This document shows positions 54,040 to 64,000 of a stretch of 64,000 bases of DNA, one piece after another (the first letter of the stretch is position 1; each line of letters starts with the position of its first letter). The stretch lies in assembly GCF_023712425.1 (NCBI RefSeq), contig NZ_JAMAYG010000002.1, positions 248,001-312,000 on the forward strand. The letters run 5' to 3'. A program made the position numbers and the translations under genes. Source of the DNA: Rothia sp. P100 (lineage in GTDB: Bacteria; Actinomycetota; Actinomycetes; Actinomycetales; Micrococcaceae). The notes under the pieces are model-generated. The model searched no databases and was not told the DNA's origin. It saw only the letters and a list, made by a program, of their open reading frames with translations.

Positions 54040-55797
54040 GTGGCAGAGATAGCAGAAGACCAAGACCCTCAACAAAAATTCCGATTGGCCCCACCGGGGT
54101 GGCGTTGGCGACCCGTCCACTTTTTACCCTTTGTCTTAGACCTGATTTCATCATTGATGCTGGTTTATCTACCAGTTTTGGTGGGCCGTATTATTGACCT
54201 GCATTTGGCTGGGGATACAGAGCGGGCCTGGCAACTCATGTGGTGGATGGTTGCTATCATCCTGTACTTTGCCTTCAATGAGCGGGCTGCCTGGGGCATT
54301 ACATTCCGTGTGGTGGCACGATTGGAACGGGATTGGAAGCTCTACATTGGTCAGCTGATGCGTCAATCCACTCAGCGTGACACCGGTGCGTTGATTGCAA
54401 TTTTAAATAAGGATTCTCGGAGCCTGTCCATGCTCTGGCACCCCATGCTTCTAGCGTCATCCTCCCTGGGCGTCACTGTTTTTGGCACCTACCAGCTCTG
54501 GCGTATTAGCCCGGCTGTTGCGCTTGTTTCTCTGGTGGGTTTGCTCTTGACTCTGGGCATCTTGACCTGGATTTCTAAGGTGCTTGAGAAACACTCGGAC
54601 GCCTTCCGTGAGACGGTCGGTAAGAGCACCTCAAAAGCTAGCGACATCGCCTCATCTATCCGTACCATTCTGGGCCTGGGGGCGCAGAACCGCATGATGG
54701 GCCGATACCGGAACACAGCGCAGGAAGTTTATACAGCTCAGCTCAAACTTGAGAGCGTGCAAACCTGGTCCTTTGCCGCTCGTAACTTCCTGGTGGGCAC
54801 CGTGACCATGCTGGCAATCGCTTTTGCCCTGCGCGGTGTACTGCAGGACGGTATATGGATGACTGATATTCCCGCCGGGCAGTTGGTCACTATCGTTGGG
54901 TTGGTCAACACGCTGACGGGCCCCATCTGGTCAGTTGAGATGCTATTGTTTTCCTGGCGTAATGCCCGGGTGGCTCTTAAACGCGTACACCGACTAGAAG
55001 CTGACGTCGAAAGCGCGGCCCAAGATGACGAGAATGAGGTCCATGCTCGAAGCGAGGGTGCGTACATTGATATTCCTAAGACCGACACCGTTGTTCACTA
55101 CATCAACCCTCGTGACCATCAGCTGACAGCCCAGGACTACGCCGAAGCACTCACTGCCTCCCTGCGCGAACGTGAAGCCCACATGAGTAACACCACCCCG
55201 CGCCGCGTCCTGCTCTCAGAACCCAACCCTATGATCTTTGCAGGAACCCTGCGCGATCACCTGCAATTGGGCACAGCGGGGCTAGACGATGAGCTGATGG
55301 TTGAACTTCTGAAAATCACTGACTCTGAAGAAATTGCTTTCCGACTAGGCGGCAGAGAACCTCAGGCTTACTTACAAGCAGAGATTAGCTCTGAAGGCAC
55401 CAACCTATCAGGTGGCCAACGTCAGCGCTTGGCGCTGGCAAGGGCTCTCGCTCAACAGGCTGAGATTTTGGTCCTCACTGAGCCGTTGAACTCGGTGGAT
55501 GAACCCAGCCAGAAGTTTATTCTCGATTGGCTGGAAACAAGGGCGGGCAGGGGAGCTCTCAGCCAGTTCCAGCAAATTTACATTGTCAGTACCACGATGG
55601 AAGCTGAGCGGCGTATCGCTGCCGGTCATCGCCAGCCTGCTTACATTAGAGTCCAGGAGGTGCAGGAGGCTATTACGGTCTCCATCCAGAAGGTTGAATT
55701 CATTCAGGTCAAAGACCCGCAGAGCGTGGGGCTGACCGTACAGGCTAAGGACGGTGATTACCGTGGCTCAACTCCTACCGGTAACCCCCACAGGTAA
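54040..55797 (+). CDS. ABC exporter subunit with degenerate ATPase domain
   Basis: The 585-residue half-transporter has six membrane helices (about residues 25-310) and a C-terminal ATPase-like domain. That domain keeps a perfect signature LSGGQ (456-460), but no GxxGxGKS P-loop is present where one should be (about 345-360), the Q-loop Gln is Glu394, Walker B reads ILVLTEP with Thr480 in place of Asp, and the H-loop His is Thr518. It can therefore give only a signature motif to a partner. GTG 54040 follows AGGATG. It overlaps the next gene by 35 bases. Confidence 0.9.
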   Translation: MAEIAEDQDPQQKFRLAPPGWRWRPVHFLPFVLDLISSLMLVYLPVLVGRIIDLHLAGDTERAWQLMWWMVAIILYFAFNERAAWGITFRVVARLERDWKLYIGQLMRQSTQRDTGALIAILNKDSRSLSMLWHPMLLASSSLGVTVFGTYQLWRISPAVALVSLVGLLLTLGILTWISKVLEKHSDAFRETVGKSTSKASDIASSIRTILGLGAQNRMMGRYRNTAQEVYTAQLKLESVQTWSFAARNFLVGTVTMLAIAFALRGVLQDGIWMTDIPAGQLVTIVGLVNTLTGPIWSVEMLLFSWRNARVALKRVHRLEADVESAAQDDENEVHARSEGAYIDIPKTDTVVHYINPRDHQLTAQDYAEALTASLREREAHMSNTTPRRVLLSEPNPMIFAGTLRDHLQLGTAGLDDELMVELLKITDSEEIAFRLGGREPQAYLQAEISSEGTNLSGGQRQRLALARALAQQAEILVLTEPLNSVDEPSQKFILDWLETRAGRGALSQFQQIYIVSTTMEAERRIAAGHRQPAYIRVQEVQEAITVSIQKVEFIQVKDPQSVGLTVQAKDGDYRGSTPTGNPHR

Positions 55798-57532
55798 AAC
55801 TTGGGCGCTGCTATGGCGTTCTGTCAAAAAGACCCCCTGGCAGTTCGCCCTGCTCATCATGCTGTTTGTGGCTAGCTCTCTGATCTCCTTGGTCATGCCA
55901 TTGACGGTAGGCCTCCTCATTGACAGGGCTTCGACCGGTCAGCTCACCGGTTTTCCCTGGGGTTTCCTGGGTGCTATTGCTGCAGCGACTATAGGTGGAG
56001 CTCTGCTGACCCGGGCTTGGACTTTTCAGGGCCAGAGGTTGGGTGTGCGTCTGAACCGGGACCTAGGTATCGATCTGGTGGACGCCTCCCTTAGCCTGGA
56101 TGCGCAAACGGTGGAGGATGCGGGTTCTGGCGACCTGCTTTCGCGTCTTACCGACGACATCGACTCGGTGAGGCAGGTACTGGCTCAGGGTCTACCTGAG
56201 TTTGGGTTCATTGTGGTGATGATGCTGGTAACCATTGGTTCCATCTTCACAGTCAACCCCTACATTGGTCTGGTCACTGTGCCCATGGTAGTGGTCATGA
56301 CCGTAATGCTCTCCATTTTTCTCCCCAGAATCGGGGCACGCATCAAACAAAAAACTGAGGCTGTCTCTGCTTTCACCGTAGCGTCCACCGAGAACATCCG
56401 CGGTGCCTCCACCATTGAGGAGCTGGGCGTTCAGCAGGCACGTCTGAGGGTGCAACAAGACCGGGCCGAGGATGTTTACCAAATCGCTGACCGGTTGGTT
56501 GTGATTCGCTCAACCTACTGGGCGTTGGACGGTTTCAACTCTTACCTGCCGCTGGTACTTTCCATCATGTGGGGCGCTGTCTGCGTTCAAAACGGTTGGG
56601 CAACCTGGGGGGACGCCGCCACGGCTTCAATCCTGCTCTTCAACATGCGGATCAACGCCGATATCTTCACCTATTGGTTAGATAAGCTGCGGGAAATGTC
56701 AGTCACCATGGGCCGCGTCTTCGGCGTGATTGACCTAGCTGAACATCAGGCTCAAGGGCGCGCAACCCGCGCTGATGAGGCCTCCACTCAATCAGCAGCA
56801 GTTGCGGCGCTCGCAGAGGCAGCTCCCAGCTCCAGTCAAAATAGCGTGGTGAGCTTGCGCGATGTTACCTACGGTTATTCGGCGCAGAACCCGGTGATTC
56901 GTTCCATTAGTTTGGAACTGCTTCCCGGTGAAACAGTTGCTCTAGTGGGGCGCTCCGGGTCAGGTAAAACCACCCTGGCGCGACTTATCGCTGGTTCACT
57001 AACTGCTGACCGGGGGAGCGTCCTGGTTCAAGGCCAACCGGTGGGCAATGGGCTCTACCCCACCCAGGTGGACCAAGCCGGGCGTCCTGCCCTGCTGATC
57101 TGCACCCAGGAAGCCCACCTCTTTCTGGGTACAGTCTCAGAGAACATGCTGGTAGCAGCGCCGGCAGCCAGCCACCAGCAGCAGCTAGATGCCCTGGAAG
57201 CTGTGGGAGCTGATTGGGTTGCTCATTTGCCCAACGGCCTGGAAACAGAAATAGGTGGTAGCGCCCACGAGCTGACACGGGATCAGATCCAGCAACTTGC
57301 ACTGGCGCGTATCGTAGCGGCCAACCCGCACGCCGTCATCCTGGACGAATCCACCACCCAGCTTGATCTGGCGGACGCCCGTGAATCATTGAGGGCTGTC
57401 ATGCAGGGCAGGGCGGTCATTATCATTTCGCATGATGCCCGCATCGCCTCCCTTGCTGACCGGGCCGTACTCCTAGAGGAGGGCGAGCTGGTGGCTGAGG
57501 GCAGCCCGGCTGAAATCTTTGCCCGAGCCTAA
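55763..57532 (+). CDS. ABC exporter subunit with intact Walker motifs and degenerate signature
   Basis: The 589-residue half-transporter has six membrane helices and an ATPase domain with Walker A GRSGSGKT (396-403), Q-loop LICTQEAHLFLG, Walker B AVILDEST (Asp528, Glu529) and H-loop IIISHD. The signature is LTRDQ (504-508) instead of LSGGQ. It is the natural partner of the upstream subunit, which has LSGGQ but no Walker motifs. The 35-base overlap implies coupled translation. GTG 55763 (GGTGA upstream) or GTG 55754 could be the start. The substrate is unknown; a drug or peptide is likely. Confidence 0.9.
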   Translation: MAQLLPVTPTGKTWALLWRSVKKTPWQFALLIMLFVASSLISLVMPLTVGLLIDRASTGQLTGFPWGFLGAIAAATIGGALLTRAWTFQGQRLGVRLNRDLGIDLVDASLSLDAQTVEDAGSGDLLSRLTDDIDSVRQVLAQGLPEFGFIVVMMLVTIGSIFTVNPYIGLVTVPMVVVMTVMLSIFLPRIGARIKQKTEAVSAFTVASTENIRGASTIEELGVQQARLRVQQDRAEDVYQIADRLVVIRSTYWALDGFNSYLPLVLSIMWGAVCVQNGWATWGDAATASILLFNMRINADIFTYWLDKLREMSVTMGRVFGVIDLAEHQAQGRATRADEASTQSAAVAALAEAAPSSSQNSVVSLRDVTYGYSAQNPVIRSISLELLPGETVALVGRSGSGKTTLARLIAGSLTADRGSVLVQGQPVGNGLYPTQVDQAGRPALLICTQEAHLFLGTVSENMLVAAPAASHQQQLDALEAVGADWVAHLPNGLETEIGGSAHELTRDQIQQLALARIVAANPHAVILDESTTQLDLADARESLRAVMQGRAVIIISHDARIASLADRAVLLEEGELVAEGSPAEIFARA

Positions 57533-57683
57533 TCGGCGGCGTCCTGCCCACAGTCATGGGTAGGGCGCCGCAGGGCCAGTTTTCAACACAGCCGTCAAAC
57601 GCCTTAACCAATGCCGTAAAGATGAGCTGGCACACTAAACTTGGGGGTGGCAAACCCAGCACGTTAACAAGGAAGTTCACACC

Positions 57684-59393
57684 ATGAGCAAGCCCTTCCC
57701 CTCAGACCTCGAAATTGCGCAGGCCGCGCCCATGCAGCCGATTACAGAGATTGCAGCTTCAACTGGCATCGGCGAAGAGCGCTTAGAACCTTACGGCAAG
57801 TATGTTGCCAAAGTTCTTCTGGACGAAACAACCACCGCTGAGAACGCTCTGAAGAAGGGCTCCAAGTACATTGTGGTCACTGCTGTGACCCCCACACCTC
57901 TGGGCGAAGGAAAGACCGCTACTTCGGTTTCCCTGGCTCAGGGTATGGCTCATATTGGCAAGAAGGCAACGCTGACCCTGCGTGAACCGGCTCTCGGCCC
58001 GGTCTTTGGTGTCAAGGGCGGCGCATCGGGCGGTGGCTACTCGCAGATTGTCCCCATGGAGAAGCTGAACCTGCACCTAACCGGTGACTTTCACGCCATC
58101 ACCAGCGCGCACAACCTACTTTCAGCCATGATTGATAACCATCTGCACCACGGCAATAAGCTCAACATTGACGTCCGGAATATCTCCTGGCGCCGCGTGA
58201 TGGACATGAATGACCGCTCCCTGCGCAACATCATCGTGGGTCTGGGCGAACGCATGGACGGCGTGCCCCGCGAGACCGGCTTCGATATCACCCCTGCCTC
58301 CGAAGTTATGGTTATTGTCTCTCTAGCTTCTAGCTTTACCGACCTGCGTGAGCGTCTAGCCCGCATCGTGATCGGCTACACCATAGATGGTGAGCCTGTC
58401 ACTGCTCAGAATCTCAAGGCTGACGGCGCCATGGCAGCCCTTTTGCAGGATGCCTTCAACCCTAACCTCCTGCAAACCTTGGAGCACACCCCGGCACTGA
58501 TTCACGCCGGTCCCTTCGGCAACATCGCCACCGGTAACTCCTCGGTAGTCGCTGACTATGTGGGACTAGAACACTCCGATTACGTGATTACCGAAGCCGG
58601 CTTCGGCGCCGACATGGGTGCTGAACGTTTCTTCAACGTCAAGTGCCGCACCTCAGGTCTCAAGCCCAACGCCGCCGTCCTGGTGGTCACTGTGCGCTCA
58701 CTCAAGTCCCACTCGGGTCTCTACAAAATCGTTCCCGGCAAGCCCCTGCCCGAAGGAATGTTGCAGGAGTCACCCGCTGACGTTAAGGCCGGCGCCGCAA
58801 ACCTGGTTAAGCACATTGAGATTGTTCGGAGCTTTGGTGTTCAGCCGGTTGTTGCTATCAATGCCTTCCCCAGCGACTTTGACTCCGAGCACGAGGCAAT
58901 CCGCACGATTGCTGAAGAAGCTGGCGCTCGCGTGGCCATCCACCGCGGTGTGGCTGAGGGTGGTGCTGGCGTAACTGAGCTGGCTAAGGCTGTTGTTGCT
59001 GCCTGTGATGATGTTAGCGATCTGGTCTACACCTATGAGGACTCTGACTCACTGTCAACCAAGATTGAGAAGGTTGCAAAAAGAGTCTACGGTGCTGATG
59101 GTATCGAGGTTGCCCCCGCTGCTGCTCAGCAGCTGGCTAAGTTTGAGGCGCTGGGCTTCGGCCACCTGCCGGTGGTTATCGCTAAGACCCACCTGTCCAT
59201 TTCATCAGATGCTTCCCTCAAGGGTGCTCCCACCGGCTGGACGCTACCGGTTCGTGAAGTGCGTCTGGCTGCTGGAGCTGGCTATGTGTACGCTATCTGC
59301 GGCACGATGCGCACCATGCCCGGTTTGGGCGCTTCGCCGTCTGCTGAGCGCATCGGCTTTGATGAGGACGGCCAGCTGGTAGGTCTCTTCTAA
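57684..59393 (+). CDS. fhs: Formate-tetrahydrofolate ligase
   Basis: Fhs makes 10-formyltetrahydrofolate from formate, tetrahydrofolate and ATP, feeding purine and formyl-Met synthesis. The 569-residue protein has the P-loop-like TPTPLGEGKTATS, REPALGPVFGVKGGASGGGY, GDFHAITSAHNLLSAM, and the cation site region ITEAGFGADMGAERFFNVKC. AAGGAAG lies about 9 bases before the ATG. It has its own upstream gap of 150 bases and a bidirectional terminator, so it is a separate unit from the exporter. Confidence 0.97.
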   Translation: MSKPFPSDLEIAQAAPMQPITEIAASTGIGEERLEPYGKYVAKVLLDETTTAENALKKGSKYIVVTAVTPTPLGEGKTATSVSLAQGMAHIGKKATLTLREPALGPVFGVKGGASGGGYSQIVPMEKLNLHLTGDFHAITSAHNLLSAMIDNHLHHGNKLNIDVRNISWRRVMDMNDRSLRNIIVGLGERMDGVPRETGFDITPASEVMVIVSLASSFTDLRERLARIVIGYTIDGEPVTAQNLKADGAMAALLQDAFNPNLLQTLEHTPALIHAGPFGNIATGNSSVVADYVGLEHSDYVITEAGFGADMGAERFFNVKCRTSGLKPNAAVLVVTVRSLKSHSGLYKIVPGKPLPEGMLQESPADVKAGAANLVKHIEIVRSFGVQPVVAINAFPSDFDSEHEAIRTIAEEAGARVAIHRGVAEGGAGVTELAKAVVAACDDVSDLVYTYEDSDSLSTKIEKVAKRVYGADGIEVAPAAAQQLAKFEALGFGHLPVVIAKTHLSISSDASLKGAPTGWTLPVREVRLAAGAGYVYAICGTMRTMPGLGASPSAERIGFDEDGQLVGLF

Positions 59394-59421
59394 GCCGCTT
59401 TCTAACCTAAAGTTATAGCAA

Positions 59422-59456
59422 AAAGGACGCCGGGAGTAAGCCCCGGCGTCCTTTCT
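59422..59456. terminator. Bidirectional terminator after fhs
   Basis: A perfect 13-bp stem AAAGGACGCCGGG / CCCGGCGTCCTTT (59422-59434 and 59442-59454) has A and T flanks between convergent genes. Confidence 0.92.
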
Positions 59457-59463
59457 ACCTGTA

Positions 59464-60162
59464 CTACCAGCCTCTAGCTTCCCACTCGTCAAGGTTGCCG
59501 CGGTCAGCACCCAGGGTGGTGTGCTGACCGTGACCGGGAAGTACCACGGTGTTGTCGTCGAATACGCTGAAGATTCTCTCGCGCACATCATTCAGCAGCT
59601 GCTTGAAATCAGCAGGGGTGTCGGTCTTACCCACACCGCCGGGGAAGAGGGAATCGCCGGTTAAAAGGAGCACCGGGGTGCCGTCATCCTCAGGCTCCTG
59701 GTAGACCAGGGCGATGGAGCCGGGAGTATGGCCGCGCAGGCTAATAACCTCAAGGGTGATGTCGCCAAAAGTGAGGGTTTCACCGCCCTGTAAGAGGTGC
59801 GCGACCTGTACATCTTCTTGCTCAAGGATGGAAGGAGCGTCAGCTGCACCGCAGTAGGTTGCGGGGGAGTAGGTTGCAACCGCGGTGGGGAGTGCCCGTA
59901 TATGGTCCCAGTGCGAATGGGTCGTGATGAGTGCTTCTATACGAGGGTCGCCCTGCTCGCGGAGCGCGCCTGCACCGTCCTCACCGGCTGCAGCCAGCAC
60001 GAAGGTGTTGATGCGCTCAAACTCGTCAGCAGCATCGATTAATACCTGTCTGCCATCACTCTTAGCGGTAATGAGATAGACGTTGTTCTCCATCTCCGAG
60101 ACCGCGAGTGAACGAACGGAAACGGTGGCAGAGTCAAAAATTAGTTTTCCAGCTTCAGTCAT
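59464..60162 (-). CDS. Metallo-beta-lactamase-fold hydrolase (glyoxalase II-like)
   Basis: The 232-residue protein has the metal motif THSHWDHIRA (HxHxDH), a later ligand region LRGHTPGSIALVY (His) and LLTGDSLFPGGVGKT (bridging Asp). A final His is in VLPGHGQHTTLG. This spacing is that of hydroxyacylglutathione-hydrolase-like proteins; in an organism without glutathione the thiol may be mycothiol, which is inference. GGGAGT precedes the ATG. The gene converges on fhs. Confidence 0.88.
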   Translation of the reverse strand: MTEAGKLIFDSATVSVRSLAVSEMENNVYLITAKSDGRQVLIDAADEFERINTFVLAAAGEDGAGALREQGDPRIEALITTHSHWDHIRALPTAVATYSPATYCGAADAPSILEQEDVQVAHLLQGGETLTFGDITLEVISLRGHTPGSIALVYQEPEDDGTPVLLLTGDSLFPGGVGKTDTPADFKQLLNDVRERIFSVFDDNTVVLPGHGQHTTLGADRGNLDEWEARGW

Positions 60163-60274
60163 ACTCCCATGGTAGATTCCAAGAGCTACAAAGAATAGAG
60201 CGAAAGCCTAGCAATCTCTCACAGAGATTAAAAGAAACCCAGGTGTCCCCACGGGGCAAACCTACAATGGACCT

Positions 60275-60448
60275 ATGCCTTCTAATCCGGTCGGTGCCCC
60301 TTTACCATAGAGCGGCGTGCCCACCGTTTTACCCGGTGCCGGAAATTTTCTCGCTTGGACGGTGGGCGATGTGCTGATGCCGATGCCATCCTCCACTATG
60401 GGCTTGCAGGCCATCACCCTCGCTGAGGATTTTATGCCACCAGCCTAA
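60275..60448 (+). pseudogene. Possible small-gene remnant with in-frame amber codon
   Basis: A 58-codon frame runs from ATG 60275 to TAA 60446-60448 with a single TAG at 60308-60310 after MPSNPVGAPLP. The rest (SGVPTVLPGAGNF...) reads like protein. The codon choice is not clearly biased and there is no good ribosome-binding site, so it may be chance. Apart from this and the LexA-like box, the 370-base gap between the hydrolase gene and uvrA holds nothing recognisable. Confidence 0.2.
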
Positions 60449-60493
60449 GACTGACCGGTGCCCAACGTGCAGACACAGGGTACACCTGGGGTA

Positions 60494-60509
60494 TAGAATA
60501 TATATTCGA
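60494..60509. promoter_or_regulatory. LexA (SOS) box upstream of uvrA
   Basis: TAGAAT-ATAT-ATTCGA differs at one position from a perfect dyad and resembles the actinobacterial SOS box TCGAAC-N4-GTTCGA. It lies 24 bases before the uvrA ATG. uvrA is a known SOS gene in many bacteria. Confidence 0.5.
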
Positions 60510-60532
60510 AACCCGCAGACGATAGGTGAACT

Positions 60533-63412
<2,880 letters not shown>

Positions 63413-63429
63413 TACTCAGTGCTACCTAG

Positions 63430-63462
63430 CCCCTTTTCGCCATGAATTTCGCGAAAACGGGG
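63430..63462 (+). terminator. Probable terminator after uvrA
   Basis: CCCCTTTTCGC pairs with GCGAAAA-c-GGGG, one bulged base and 10-base loop, 18 bases after the stop. There is no T-run, so this is uncertain. Confidence 0.4.
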
Positions 63463-63541
63463 GTATGCTAAACAGGTAGACCGGGTAGCCACCCGGCTAG
63501 TTATCGTCGGCAGTAGGTCACGCACGTCAAGGAGTTCTCCC

Positions 63542-64000
63542 ATGTCCCTGAAATACAAGGCAACCCAAAAAAGTATTGAGGGTTTGTTGAGAACTGTGTT
63601 TCGTGCTCGCGTGACCGGGCTTGAAAACTTTCCCAAAGAGGGCCCGGTCATTGTGGCCTCTAATCACTTGGCTTTCCTGGACTCGGTGATTATCTCAGCG
63701 CTCATGCCCAGGCGTGTGGCTTTTCTCGCCAAAGCTGAGTACGTCAATTCCCCGGGCGTCCGCGGCAAACTGATGAAGGCCCTCTTTCAGGTCATCGATA
63801 TTATCCCGGTCAACCGAAGTGACAAGAAAGAGTCCATGAAAGCGCTTGATAAGGCGCTTGAAAGGCTCAACGACGGTAAGGTTTTCGGCATCTACCCCGA
63901 GGGTACTCGTTCCCGTGACGGCTACCTTTACAAGGGAAAGATTGGGGTAGCCTGGTTGGCTCATATGACCGGGGCAAGGGTGGTTCCTGTCGGTTTAATC
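63542..64000 (+). CDS. plsC: 1-acyl-sn-glycerol-3-phosphate acyltransferase, partial
   Basis: The visible 153 residues begin MSLKYKATQKSIEGLLRTVF and carry the PlsC motifs NHLAFLDS (the HX4D catalytic pair), PVNRSDKK and YPEGTRSRDG. The enzyme acylates lysophosphatidic acid to phosphatidic acid at the membrane. The ATG follows AAGGAG at 63529-63534. The gene continues past the end of the window. A small stem CCGGGT...ACCCGG is in the upstream gap. Confidence 0.9.
   Translation, partial: MSLKYKATQKSIEGLLRTVFRARVTGLENFPKEGPVIVASNHLAFLDSVIISALMPRRVAFLAKAEYVNSPGVRGKLMKALFQVIDIIPVNRSDKKESMKALDKALERLNDGKVFGIYPEGTRSRDGYLYKGKIGVAWLAHMTGARVVPVGLI

Noticed and set aside
60108-60377. 89-residue plus-strand frame before uvrA
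   Set aside because: It overlaps the start of the hydrolase gene on the other strand, and nothing in it looks like a protein domain.

Overview
The window is a chromosomal segment from a high-GC Gram-positive bacterium, most likely a member of the Micrococcaceae close to Rothia. The reasons are the gene order hisI-trpE-(membrane protein)-(HGxxPAAW-type small protein)-trpC-trpB-trpA-lgt, an ANTAR regulator of the PdtaR type, the polA/rpsA/coaE/uvrB/uvrA neighbourhood, the GTG/TTG starts and the GC-rich coding sequence. The genus is an inference from protein style and gene order; no database was searched.

Layout. 1-13304 is an amino-acid metabolism block: the 3' end of hisI, trpE and its membrane-protein partner, then a complete histidine-degradation cluster (hutC on the minus strand, hutU-hutI-hutG-hutH on the plus strand) sitting inside the trp locus, then the small HGxxPAAW protein, trpC, trpB, trpA and lgt. 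13312-22112 holds a kinase-fold phosphotransferase, a zinc alcohol dehydrogenase and glutamate synthase (gltB, gltD). 22192-28590 holds two adjacent flavodoxin-domain proteins, pyruvate kinase, a tRNA-Leu(CAA), PdtaR, a 56-residue membrane protein, a dicarboxylate/amino-acid symporter and a hotdog thioesterase. 28694-43995 is mostly information processing and transport: polA, rpsA, a PiT phosphate permease, a YigZ-family protein, coaE, a BCCT carrier, uvrB, an MFS protein, a 130-bp tandem repeat, and a TerC-family protein preceded by a probable yybP-ykoY manganese riboswitch. 44082-49178 holds a secreted beta-helix protein, a proline iminopeptidase-like hydrolase and an M3 peptidase. 49305-50759 is an AT-rich three-gene cassette of unknown function. 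50920-57532 holds a DExH helicase and a heterodimeric ABC exporter. 57684-64000 holds fhs, a metallo-beta-lactamase-fold hydrolase, uvrA and the start of a PlsC-type acyltransferase.

How it works together. The hut genes turn histidine into glutamate, and a palindrome in the hutC/hutU intergenic region fits autoregulation by HutC. gltBD makes glutamate from glutamine and 2-oxoglutarate. polA, uvrA and uvrB serve excision repair, and uvrA has a LexA-like box. Strong intrinsic terminators delimit most units.

Most interesting points. (1) A leader in front of the ABC exporter carries a 20-codon ORF, an intrinsic terminator and mutually exclusive pairings, the layout of a ribosome-controlled attenuator. 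(2) The two exporter subunits are extremely asymmetric: the first has no P-loop, a Walker B with Thr for Asp and no H-loop His but a perfect LSGGQ; the second has all of those but a ruined signature. One composite ATP site is predicted. (3) The terC riboswitch abuts a 130-bp tandem repeat, and part of the repeat is exactly antisense to the 5' part of the aptamer. (4) The AT-rich cassette at 49305-50759 has no recognised function.
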